DNA of 64,000 nucleotides from positions 55,754 to 119,753 of the forward strand of contig CAVXSF010000011.1 of the NCBI GenBank assembly GCA_963764345.1, read 5' to 3'. Position numbers and translations under genes: made by a program. The notes under the pieces are model-generated. The model ran no database searches. It was not told the origin of the DNA and saw nothing but the letters and a program-made list of their open reading frames with translations. The number at the start of each line of letters is the position of its first letter. Position 1 is the stretch's first letter. The DNA is from DASQZK01 sp963764345 (lineage in GTDB: Bacteria > Bacteroidota > Bacteroidia > Bacteroidales > GCA-2748055). Below are positions 30,865 to 39,980 of the stretch, piece after piece.

Positions 30865-32547
30865 TTAGAAATGAAAGCTATAACCGAAGTTCCCGATAAA
30901 ATCGCTCGCATCCTGCCTTTCGGCACTGGCAAACAACCTATTAACAAAAGTTAGGGTTACAGAGAAGGTATGGTTTTTTGCTGGCTTATAGCCTGCTGAT
31001 GCACCAATCATCCACGTAGTATTGAAGTTTTCCTGGTTGAGAATTGTATGAAAAAACCGCGAATTCAGGCCGAGTTCAAGCTTGTCATCGGCAATGGTTT
31101 TGGTAGCCCTGCCGGAGAGGCCCCAACGAAACGTTTCATTCTGAGGGTTCCTGAAATCGTTGGCATTCCCGGTGAGAGACCATGAAAATTTGCTCTCGCT
31201 ATCGGAGAACCTGTAAGAGACGGAAGGGTTCAGGGAACTCACATCATTGGAAAGTGAGTCCGGGGAATTATCAGACAGTGATAAGTAAGCCATGGCAACA
31301 GAAAGATTCTGCCGCCGTGTTTTCGTTCCGAAATTAAAAAACAGGTTTCCGCTTACATTATTGGAAAACTGTTCAAGTACCAGGGTATCACGGACCAGTG
31401 TATAGTTGCGGCTCTGGTTCATATTGTAATTGCTGTAATTCATATTGACACCCCATTTCGAGGTAGGCATGAATGCGACCATCAGTGAATTGGCCTGTTG
31501 AAAGGTGTTGTTGGATTTTGTATTGAACAGGTTGTTCCTTTTATACCCGATACTTCCGCTTAGTCTCAGCCTGTTTTTCATAAGGTTCAGGGACGGCGCT
31601 ACCGTAATATTCTCAATGTCGGTATTCAGGTAGTAGGCACCCATCGACTGGTATCCGGGTTCCACGCGACGATAGTTGAGTTTAACTGAAAATTTTTTCA
31701 GCCGCAAACCAAGAGAGGCTTTTCCTGCTGTCAGAAACTCGGTGGATGCATTTGGGGTGATAAAGGTCGTAAGGATACGCGGAATGTTATAAAGATCCGT
31801 GTTAAGATCTGGTGTTCCCATATCCCAAGTGTAGGTACTGAATCCAAAGTCAGCATCCAGAGTAATGATCTTTGCGAACACCTGCTTGGATTTCACTCCG
31901 AGCACAAGGTTTTCGGCAGGTGCGAGTCCCACCTCCCCTGTATGATCAATTGAGGTGCTGTCGTCGTGGACGGAAAGCATAATCAGGTCCACATAGTTTT
32001 TTGAGGTACCAAGGCCAACCTTAGCCGCAAACCCTTTCCGGGAGAATGAAGGAATCGAGTATTCCTGCGTGAGGGTGTCGGTAACCGGATCGATAGCTTT
32101 TGAGAATCGCCCGTATATGAAAGCGAGGCGGAAAATGGACGGATTGGCTTCAATACCCCCTCCGAGGAACATATGATCCGATAATGAATAATCGCTGAAG
32201 TAAACACTCCTGTAACCGGCATGAAGTGTAATATTCTTATAATAGGGGCTCACCCCGAAATAGTTGAAAGGCTGCCGGAAGGCACTTTGTTTTTCGCTGA
32301 AGGAAAAACTGAACGGCAGGGTAATGCCATAAAGTGAAACGTAGGATTACCACTTATGGTCCAGAAAAAAGGATCACTGTGGGAAAAGTGAATCGGATCG
32401 TGCTGAATGTATTTAAGCCTCAACGAAACCGATCCGGAGACATCGAGCGGTTTTTGTTCTCCTATATTTTCCAGGTTCTGTGCATTCGATCTGCTCCCAA
32501 AAGGTAACCAGGAGAACAAAGATAAAGCAGAAGGTCAGAAGACTTAT
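30865..32547 (-). pseudogene. Outer-membrane beta-barrel protein of the surface operon, with frame breaks near the 5' end
   Basis: The 462-residue main frame (32253-30865) is a run of alternating amphipathic strands (NITLHAGYRSVYFSDYSL, FMPTSKWGVNMNYSNYNMNQSRNYTL, WMIGASAGYKPAKNHTFSVTLTF) ending GNFGYSFHF, a terminal aromatic typical of barrels. A frameshift near 32340 joins it to the frame with AQNLENIGEQKPLDVSGSVSLRLKY. Before that, a third frame supplies a hydrophobic signal (SLLTFCFIFVLLVTFW) beginning with ATA at 32547, where ATG would be expected. It follows the NHL lipoprotein closely and precedes the giant gene by 12 bp. It may anchor or export its neighbours. Confidence 0.7.
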
Positions 32548-34379
32548 TTATAGCAAGGACAGTTATTCCGGGAGTGATCTTCTTAATTTTGTTGCTTCCA
32601 AAATCCGTCACGTATAGAATACCTGTGGAGGCATCATAGAGTATAGAGGATGGATTGTTGAACGAAGCTTCCGGGGCGATCCCGTCCACATCCGCCTTAG
32701 TGCCGTTACCGGCATATGTGGAAACTTCATTTCCGGTGATCATTCTGATACGGTTGTTGTTCATATCTGCAATATAGATATGCCCCTGATCATCAACAGT
32801 AAGCCCATAAGGCAGATTAAACTGAGCTGAGCCGGCTGCCCCATCTTTGAACCCGGCTGTCCCGTCGCCGGCCAAAGTGGTTACCTGTCCCGTTGGATCT
32901 ATTTTTCTTATCCGGTTATTGCCGGCATCCGCAATCATCAGGTTGCCGTTCTGATCCATGGCAATACCGATGGGATTGCTGAACATGGCATTCGTTCCCT
33001 TGCCGTCACCGAAGCCATCCACACCGCTTCCTGCCACGGTGGATACCATTGCCGCGGGGGTTATCTTCCTTACCCTGTCATTGCCAACCTCCGTCACATA
33101 AAGGTTCCCGGCACCGTCGATGGTCAAGCCGGCAGGATAGTTAAACTGGGCCTGTCCTCCCTGCCCGTCCTGGTAGCCGGCCTGCGGAAAGCCTGCAAAG
33201 GTGGACACCACACCGGAAGGATTAATCATGCGTATACAGTGATTTCCGTAATCTGCCACGAACAGGTTTCCGGAAGCATCCACTGCAAGTCCTGCCGGAT
33301 TGCTGAACATAGCCGTTTCCGACTTTCCGTCCTGGTACCCCTGTTGACCTGTACCGGCATATATTGAGACCTTGGCATCAGGTGTGATGATATAAATGAC
33401 ATGGGTATTATACCCCGATACGAAAATATTTCCGGTAGCATCCCGAGCCAGCATGACAGGAGAGGATACCGTCGCCCAGCTCTGAACAACAGCATAATAG
33501 GTAAATACAGGTCCCGTAACCGTCACATTACCGGTGGTAAGAGAAACCTTACCTGTCCCCGCCCCAACGGGCGCGGTAACCTTTAGTTGTGTGAAAGTTG
33601 CCTCAAGCACAACGGCGGGTTCACCATTAAAGAATACATCATTCCCGGCTGATGAGTTATCAAAATTCTTTCCTGTTATGACTACTTCAGTACCCGAGGT
33701 CCCTCCTTTCGGATCTATTCCGGTAATTTCAGGCGGATTTGTAAAGACTGAAACCGTATCGGATGAATTTAAAATTCCGTCACTGACAGTTAACATCATT
33801 TTATATGTACCGGCTTTGTCAATGACAATTTCTGAAGAAGCACTGTTGGGGGAAGTCAGTACAGCAATAGAAGCAGTGGGTAGACTTAGAATAGTCCAGG
33901 AATATGTAAGTGAGGAACCTTCCGGATCAAAGGAAGAAGAACCGTCCAGTGAAATTTTATCACCCAGATCAGCAAAAAGGTCATCGCCGGCTTTGGCTAC
34001 AGGAGGAAGGTTTCCTCCTGAAACCACTATTTCGGTGGTATCAGCATCGGAATCAATGCCATCTGAAACAAGAAGCCTTACGATGTAGTCTCCGGTACGG
34101 TCAGGTATAAATGTTGCTTCTTTCTGATCAAAACCTGAAATTTTAGCTGTGCTGGTCTCAGGCTTTGAAATGAATGTCCATGAAAAATAAAGAGAATCAT
34201 TGTTTGGCATCATAAGACCCCGAACCGTCGAGAAGAACAGTATCTCCTGTTTTTAGAGGCAACAGGGGCCCTGCCACTGCTACGGGAGGGATATTAGGAG
34301 TAAGATCGTCTGCCTTTCTGCACGATGCCATAAACGTCATCAACACCAGGCATCGGATGAGGATTCCTTGGAGTGACAT
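32462..34379 (-). pseudogene. PKD / IPT-TIG / NHL-repeat lipoprotein (first gene of the surface operon, one frameshift)
   Basis: The N-terminus (34379) is a lipoprotein signal with lipobox MASC followed by a first PKD domain (PPVAVAGPLLPLKTGDTVLLDGSGSYD). Near 34207 an extra G shifts the frame; removing it restores PNNDSLYFSW and joins the 583-residue frame. That frame has a second PKD domain (PPVAKAGDDLFADLGDKISLDGSSSFDPEG), an IPT/TIG domain (ITGIDPKGGTSGTEVVITGKNF) and five NHL repeats of the form NPxGLAVDxxGNLFVADxxNHxIR, a six-bladed propeller. The natural end is probably near 32548; the last 28 codons run into the signal region of the barrel gene. It likely acts as a surface-exposed binding propeller. 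Confidence 0.78.
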
Positions 34380-34407
34380 AGAGGGTAGAGTTAAAATAAA
34401 TAAATCG

Positions 34408-34419
34408 GACCTTAAGGTC
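34408..34419. promoter_or_regulatory. 12-bp perfect palindrome upstream of the surface operon
   Basis: GACCTTAAGGTC lies 29 bp upstream of the lipoprotein start in an AT-rich leader. It could be an operator or part of a leader hairpin. No regulator gene adjoins it and no clear TAnnTTTG box was found, so the role is open. The rest of 34420-34798 is AT-rich and holds no gene that I can support. Confidence 0.35.
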
Positions 34420-34798
34420 TGAAATATTAAACTTTAACAAATTTTTAAATAAAAAGGTTCACAGCATGAGGGATAAACAGTCTGGGACCAGGATCTCTGT
34501 AATCTTGCATCCCAGGCTGAACCGGTGAAAAATCCGGTTTATTTCCAATTGTAGTTTTCCGTTAAGTGGAGAGGAAATGCTAAGGAAAAATCCAGAAATT
34601 ATCCATACTTTCATAACATTTACTTTTCATACCTTTGAAATTAAAGTTAGTTAATTAAGTTGCTGTTAACAATAACTTTCAATGGCCCGAAAGCCGGATA
34701 TTTAAAATGGCTATCAGCAAGTTGAGAGGAGCGGGGACCAGAATTGAGTTTGGATTATTCATGCCCTGATATATTTTGACACAAAAAATAAATTACAT

Positions 34799-35482
34799 AT
34801 GCGAATACCGAGATTGATCCATCAAACGTGGAAAACAAATGATATCCCAAATAAATGGATTTCTTTTACATCTAAAGTCAGATCCCTCAATCCTGAATGG
34901 AAATATAAACTGTGGACAGATAAAGAAAATGAATTATTCGTTAAAACTGAATTTCCGGATTTTTATCCAATGTATACCGGTTTTTCAAAAAACATCATGA
35001 GAGCTGATGTAATCAGGTATCTAATCATGTATAAGTTTGGCGGAGTATATTTAGATCTTGATTATGAGGTGCTGGAGCCATTTGATTTCGGAGACCATTC
35101 ACTGGTATTACCAATGAATCGAAGTATAAATTATGGTGATCCGGCAAATGAGCTTGGAAATTCCATCTTTGCTTCTGTACCCGGACATCCATTTTGGATC
35201 GATGTCTTTCAGGATTTAAAAAATAACCCTCCTTGCGTAAATGAATATTTACAAGTTCTTGAGGCTACAGGGCCAGGGTTAATAACAAGAATTTTCAATG
35301 AACATTCGTATGAAAACATTTATACGCCGGAAAGATTGCTGTATCATCCACCTTCACCCAAAAACAGGAGAGAGATTGAAATCATAAAGAATAATAAAAT
35401 TTCAAAGGGGATCCATCACACCTGTGGTAGTTGGGTAGAACATTGGACATGGGCTTATGTTAAGTACAAGATGAACAAATAG
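34799..35482 (+). CDS. GT32-type glycosyltransferase (capsular polysaccharide / OCH1-like)
   Basis: The 227-residue protein starts with IPRLIHQTWKTNDIPNKW, the N-terminal signature of the Gly_transf_sug (DXD) family, followed by PEWKYKLWTD, SKNIMRADVIRYLIMYKFGGVYLDLDYE (the DxD metal site in YLDLDYE) and a C-terminal HHTCGSWVEHW block. These enzymes transfer a hexose from a nucleotide sugar to a lipid or glycan acceptor in the cytoplasm. It is AT-rich and stands alone, the first plus-strand gene after a long minus run, which suggests a separately acquired gene. The acceptor is unknown. Confidence 0.88.
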   Translation: MRIPRLIHQTWKTNDIPNKWISFTSKVRSLNPEWKYKLWTDKENELFVKTEFPDFYPMYTGFSKNIMRADVIRYLIMYKFGGVYLDLDYEVLEPFDFGDHSLVLPMNRSINYGDPANELGNSIFASVPGHPFWIDVFQDLKNNPPCVNEYLQVLEATGPGLITRIFNEHSYENIYTPERLLYHPPSPKNRREIEIIKNNKISKGIHHTCGSWVEHWTWAYVKYKMNK

Positions 35483-36040
35483 AAACAATAATTTTATACC
35501 TGTTGATCTAAGAGTTAGAAATAAAAAAGAAGTTAAAGCCCACGCTTAATTGAAGGCGGACAGACTAAATGTCTGCCGGTACACCTCTCCCACCACTGTT
35601 GTGCGAGAACTATCAGAATTAATTTGCAGGGATACTAACCTGAACATTGCTGAAAGCGGAATGTAATCATGGCGATTAAGTCTTTCGGGAACGATCGAAG
35701 TACCCAGGCTCAGACTCCGGCAACAGCCCGGCCGCTCATCAGGGTGCTGCTCTGCGTGAAAGCGCGATTCGGGTCTGCTTTCAGACAAATGAAGCTACCC
35801 CTTTTCTTTTCCGGCTTGTTATTCACTTCATGTTTATTTTCTGTAGCCAAACTCATCTGTAAAGATCATTCTTCCTTCAAAAACCACCACACACCGGCAG
35901 AAATACACCCCTTACCGGCAATTTACATTCATCTGCCGATTTACTGTTTCCGGATTCACAACTGTCATGTACCTTTGATCTCAATTCAATGAATAGGAAA
36001 GAAATGATGTACACGGCAGCAACAATAAAATTATTCATAA
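35483..36040. other. Intergenic segment with a GC-rich, structured, possibly intron-derived block
   Basis: This 558-bp gap contains a GC-rich block at about 35545-35800 that differs from its AT-rich flanks. It includes short hairpins such as GGCGGACAG...CTGTC-like pairing (GGCAGACATTTAGTCTGTCC on the minus strand) and a GTGGTGGGAGAGG motif on the minus strand resembling sequence seen near the 3' domains of some group II introns. No believable protein is encoded. The remainder (35800-36040) is AT-rich and empty. Confidence 0.35.
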
Positions 36041-37348
36041 ATGAAAATTGAGACGTTACACAAAGCATTGCCGGAAAGACTGGCAGTTGAAGTAAGTGAT
36101 ACCCTTCAGTATTTTTTGAGGTCCAATGCCGACCAGCAAATGCGGTTCATCATACATTTAAGTCAACAACTGGACATAAACATATTGAAAAAAGCCGTCA
36201 TGTTGACTATCTATCAGGAACCAATTTTTTCTTACACTTACAAGGAGGAAAATAATACCGCTTACTGGCAAAAACAAAATGAAATTGATTCTTCACTTTT
36301 GCTTGACCTGGTTGAAACAACAGATGTAAATTCCGAGGTAACCAAATTTATTACCCTCACTGTATCTCCCTTCGACTTTCCACTTGTAAGGCTAAGAGTC
36401 ATCAGAAGCAAGCATAAGGATATTCTTTGTATCAATATGAATCACACCCCGACAGACGGAACCGGGTTAAAGACATTCGCCAACATCCTTTCAGATAATT
36501 ACAATCAGCTTCTGGAAAATCCGGATTACCTCTGTCAGACGAATTTTAAAGGAGACAGAAGTGTAAAACAGGTTACCCGTAATTTTTCATTCTTTCAAAA
36601 ATTTCAGTTTACCAGACGTGGATTTAAAAGACCCAAAAATGGCCCCTCCTGGTCATTCGACTGGGGAAAAAAGGGGAATGATGACCGGAATCAATTTTCA
36701 ACAGTAAATATTCCGGCAGGGAACTTCAATAAAATAAAAGCATTCGGCAAACTGCATAATGCAACCGTCAACGACATTGTTCTGGCAGCATTCATACGGG
36801 TATTTGTAAAATTCGGGCTGGATAATGAAAAAGTTTCAAAACCCATCATTGTACCTGTTGATCTCAGGAAATACATGAAACCCGGCCATAATACGGCAAT
36901 ATGCAGTCTGACCGGTTCAATGATTATTAATGCCGGAAATGAAATCGGTTCATCCTTTACTGAAACATTACATAAGGTGGCCGGGGAAACCTGTTTTAAA
37001 AAGAAGATGCATGCTGAGATGAACATGCTTTCGCTGCTGATAGCTCTTTCGAAATTTATGCCGTATACAAAGTTTAAAGAACAGATAATGCATACCAAAA
37101 CGGCTCCCATCCCATTGGTCACCAATATCGGGATCATTAAACCGGAGGAAATAAATTTCAATGACATTCCTGTCGAATACGCCTATGTTACAGGAGTTGT
37201 TAGCCATGGTGATTATTTCTGCATGGGATATTCAACTTTTAATAGCGAGATGACTTTTAGTGTCGGTTTTAAAGGAAATGAACTTCAGCTGGAAAAAGTC
37301 AAAGATTTCCTCAACGACTTCAAAACGGAATTAGAGAACATAAATTAA
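36041..37348 (+). CDS. Stand-alone condensation-domain-like acyltransferase
   Basis: The 435-residue protein matches the shape of the CoA-dependent acyltransferase superfamily (NRPS condensation domains, PapA and WS/DGAT-like enzymes). It has the active-site motif HxxxDG in NMNHTPTDGTG (about residues 128-138), an N-terminal half with VMLTIYQEPIF, and a C-terminal half with ATVNDIVLAAFIRVF and PVDLRKYM. No carrier-protein or adenylation domain is fused or adjacent, so it probably esterifies or amidates a free substrate using acyl-CoA or acyl-ACP. It is convergent with the ABC-2 permease gene (22-bp gap) and follows a GT32 transferase in the same direction, so a joint role in modifying a surface lipid or glycan is possible but only inferred. 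Confidence 0.82.
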   Translation: MKIETLHKALPERLAVEVSDTLQYFLRSNADQQMRFIIHLSQQLDINILKKAVMLTIYQEPIFSYTYKEENNTAYWQKQNEIDSSLLLDLVETTDVNSEVTKFITLTVSPFDFPLVRLRVIRSKHKDILCINMNHTPTDGTGLKTFANILSDNYNQLLENPDYLCQTNFKGDRSVKQVTRNFSFFQKFQFTRRGFKRPKNGPSWSFDWGKKGNDDRNQFSTVNIPAGNFNKIKAFGKLHNATVNDIVLAAFIRVFVKFGLDNEKVSKPIIVPVDLRKYMKPGHNTAICSLTGSMIINAGNEIGSSFTETLHKVAGETCFKKKMHAEMNMLSLLIALSKFMPYTKFKEQIMHTKTAPIPLVTNIGIIKPEEINFNDIPVEYAYVTGVVSHGDYFCMGYSTFNSEMTFSVGFKGNELQLEKVKDFLNDFKTELENIN

Positions 37349-37370
37349 CCCATTCAACAGGTCAGATATC

Positions 37371-38159
37371 TTACTTCTGATCCGCAAACCGCCACCATGC
37401 TAGCGTGCCAGCCAGACCTGCAAGACTCGTGATGAAAAGAATGAGATAACTGGCCACGTTTAGTTGCATGCCTTCCTGACCTGAAGCAGTTCCGAAGAGT
37501 CCGGGGATTGCCCAGGGAAAATAAGGCCCGAGACCCAGTAATCCCGAAAAATTTGCCATGATCAGAGTCAGGATGATGATGCCAACGGGAAGTAAGATTC
37601 CGCCGCTGTAACTGGCGAAGAAAGCTACCGGGGTACACAGTAATATGGAAAGCAGGCAGACCATCGTAAACGCGTACAGGAAATGTGAAAAAACCGCGGC
37701 TGACCAGCCGGTAACTCCGGCCAGATGACCGATGATAATCCCGGAAGCCAGGAAGACGCACGACAATAATATGCTCCATATCGCCACCACCAGAAGTTTT
37801 GAATACACGATGGAGGAACGCGGTACCGGAAGGGCCAGGAGGTCTTTCAGGGTATGATCAGTATATTCCCGTCCGAAAACCCAGCTTGTGATGAAGCCGT
37901 AACCAATCAGGCCAATACCGGCAATAATCTCGATCAGTATTTCAAAGTAGTTCGCCCAGACGGGTTCGCCCATTTTCATCATGGAGGCCTTGGTGCCGAT
38001 CATTCCCAGCTTATTAGCCAGGTCGGGATGTTTCTGGACAAACATCATCAGTCCCATCATAAATGCTACAAACACAAAGAAGGCCAGGGAAAGCCAGAAG
38101 ACTTTGGACTTCCGTACTTTCAGGCTTTCTGCCCAAAAGGATACCCATAGATTTTTCAT
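37371..38159 (-). CDS. ABC-2 type transporter permease
   Basis: The 262-residue protein has six hydrophobic helices (FWLSLAFFVFVAFMMGLM near residue 20, IIAGIGLIGYGFITSWVFGREY, LLVVAIWSILLSCVFLASGIIIG, VCLLSILLCTPVAFFASY, ILTLIMANFSGLLGLG, LILFITSLAGLAGTLAW). VFGREYTDHTLKDLLALPVPR is the cytoplasmic coupling motif of ABC-2 permeases. The start overlaps the ATPase stop by 4 bp, so the two form one exporter. The substrate is unknown; in similar loci with LytTR regulators the transporters give resistance to peptides. Confidence 0.88.
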   Translation of the reverse strand: MKNLWVSFWAESLKVRKSKVFWLSLAFFVFVAFMMGLMMFVQKHPDLANKLGMIGTKASMMKMGEPVWANYFEILIEIIAGIGLIGYGFITSWVFGREYTDHTLKDLLALPVPRSSIVYSKLLVVAIWSILLSCVFLASGIIIGHLAGVTGWSAAVFSHFLYAFTMVCLLSILLCTPVAFFASYSGGILLPVGIIILTLIMANFSGLLGLGPYFPWAIPGLFGTASGQEGMQLNVASYLILFITSLAGLAGTLAWWRFADQK

Positions 38160-39079
38160 TGATCCTCTCCTTTCATTTTTATCGTTCTTAAAAAATAGGA
38201 TTCCAGGTCTTCTTCAACCACATTCAGCATTGCCGGCGGCACGTTATTTCTGACCAGGAGCGTGGCAACATTTTCAGGGTGAGCGATCACCTCTTTGTTT
38301 TGAATTTCAAGCCTGTTATCCGGTGTCCGTTCGGCTTCTACACCGTTTTTAAGCAATATGGAGCAGGCAAGTCCATTATCTGCCGTATGAACAACCAGCC
38401 GCTTCCGGCAAAGCTGCTCCAGCTGACGGGTGTCCAGCTCGCGGATCAGGACGCCCTGGTGTATGATGCCGATCCGGGTTGTGAATCGTGAAATTTCACT
38501 CAGAATGTGACTGGAAATAAAGACGGTCACTCCATGATTTTCGGCCAGGTCGCGGAGCATTTCCCTGATCTCATATATACCCTCCGGATCCAGGCCGTTG
38601 GCCGGTTCATCAAGGATCAGTATATCCGGGTGATGAATCAAGGCTTTGGCAATCCCAAGCCGCTGGGCATTACCCAGTGATAAATTACCGGCTTTCCGGT
38701 TTGCATAAGCCGTAAGTTTCATTTTGTCCATCACCGAAGCCACAGCATTGCGTTCATCCATAAGCCTCAACCGCCGGATAATCTCCAGATTCTCGGTGAC
38801 GGTAAGATTTGGATACGCGTAGGGCATTTCCACCAGGTAACCGGTATCCTTCCACATCCCGCTATTGCCGGGACGCACTTTCTTTCCATGAAGGAAAGCC
38901 TCACCTTTGTCTGGCGAGATCATTCCAAGCAGCATCCTTATCGTTGTGGTTTTCCCGGCCCCGTTAAGGCCCAGGAAACCATAAATCTCCCCCCGTTTGA
39001 TATTCAGGGATAGCTCCGAAACAGCCAGTACATCTTTGAAGGTTTTGGTCAGTTTCTCAGTTCTGATTATTGCTTCCAT
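38156..39079 (-). CDS. ABC transporter ATP-binding protein (ABC-2 exporter)
   Basis: The 307-residue protein has Walker A GLNGAGKTT (about residue 37), signature LSLGNAQRLGIAKAL (variant of LSGGQ), Walker B ILILDEPANGLDPEG and the switch His in VFISSHILSE. The C-terminal 90 residues are the extension usual for drug or bacteriocin exporters. It pairs with the permease encoded 4 bp overlapping downstream. It lies 139 bp downstream of the LytTR response regulator, in the same direction, and is probably under its control. Confidence 0.92.
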   Translation of the reverse strand: MEAIIRTEKLTKTFKDVLAVSELSLNIKRGEIYGFLGLNGAGKTTTIRMLLGMISPDKGEAFLHGKKVRPGNSGMWKDTGYLVEMPYAYPNLTVTENLEIIRRLRLMDERNAVASVMDKMKLTAYANRKAGNLSLGNAQRLGIAKALIHHPDILILDEPANGLDPEGIYEIREMLRDLAENHGVTVFISSHILSEISRFTTRIGIIHQGVLIRELDTRQLEQLCRKRLVVHTADNGLACSILLKNGVEAERTPDNRLEIQNKEVIAHPENVATLLVRNNVPPAMLNVVEEDLESYFLRTIKMKGEDQ

Positions 39080-39218
39080 GAGTTCATTGCTAATTTGATT
39101 GAAAATTTCAGCTCTTCTATCCGATTGCTGGTGTAAAATTGAAGGAAATCAACCAGCAGAAAAAGGAGAAGCAGACCGAAACGGACAAAATGAAGGGTGA
39201 AATGATCTCCGGGATAAC

Positions 39219-39980
39219 CTAACGTGCGGACAGCCAGTCCAGAAAGGCAGAGGCCTTATTTTTGCTGACCGTGATGGTATCTTTAAACGGAATGGTAAGA
39301 CTCAGAGAAAGCTTCCTCCCGAAGTACCGGGACGCCTCTTTAATGGCGCTGCGATGGATCAGGAACTGCCGGTTGACCCTGTAGAAATCATCCGGGGCAA
39401 TTTCTTCCGTATTTTCCATCGTTTTATCGATGGTGAAGATTTTATGATCGAAAGTTACCAGGTAGGTGATCTCGTTTTCAAGATAAAATAGAGCGATATC
39501 ATCAAACCTGACCGGAAGGATTTTATCCTGTTTATAGACCAGGACGGAACCTTTCACCTCTCTCTTTTTATTTTCAAACAAACGGATGATCTCATCGAGG
39601 CCACCGGCGTTCGCTGCGAATCTGTTTTTCAGGTTATTGTATTTTTGAAATGCCGCCTCAACTGTCGGCTTATCGAAGGGCTTTAAAATGTAAGCTATCC
39701 CGTTGGCATCAAAAGCTTTTAGAGCATATTCATCGTAAGCCGTACAAAAAATAACGGGTGTATTGACGGCAACCGCTTTAAAAATCTCAAAGCACAGTCC
39801 GTCACCAAGCTGCACATCACTGAAGATCAGGTCGGGTGGTTCGTTCTTCTGAAACCATGAGACAGCCGAGTGAACAGAATATAAGAATGCAATGATCTGT
39901 GCTTCCGGAACGATTTCCGAGATCGTTTCAGCCAGGTCACCGGCGGTTAATTTTTCATCTTCAATGATGGCGATCTTCAT
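39219..39980 (-). CDS. LytTR-family response regulator
   Basis: The 253-residue protein has a receiver domain with the acidic pair in IIEDE, phospho-acceptor Asp55 in IFSDVQLG and Lys100 in YILKPF, and a C-terminal LytTR DNA-binding domain from about residue 145 (VLVYKQDKILPVRFDDIALFYLE, DDFYRVNRQFLIHRSAI). It overlaps the sensor kinase gene by 20 bp, so they are a cognate pair. Confidence 0.93.
   Translation of the reverse strand: MKIAIIEDEKLTAGDLAETISEIVPEAQIIAFLYSVHSAVSWFQKNEPPDLIFSDVQLGDGLCFEIFKAVAVNTPVIFCTAYDEYALKAFDANGIAYILKPFDKPTVEAAFQKYNNLKNRFAANAGGLDEIIRLFENKKREVKGSVLVYKQDKILPVRFDDIALFYLENEITYLVTFDHKIFTIDKTMENTEEIAPDDFYRVNRQFLIHRSAIKEASRYFGRKLSLSLTIPFKDTITVSKNKASAFLDWLSAR

Noticed and set aside
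34621..34640. TACCTTTG as a promoter for the GT32 gene
   Set aside because: It fits the TAnnTTTG box, but no TTTG element is at the right distance, and the start would leave a leader of about 150 nt.
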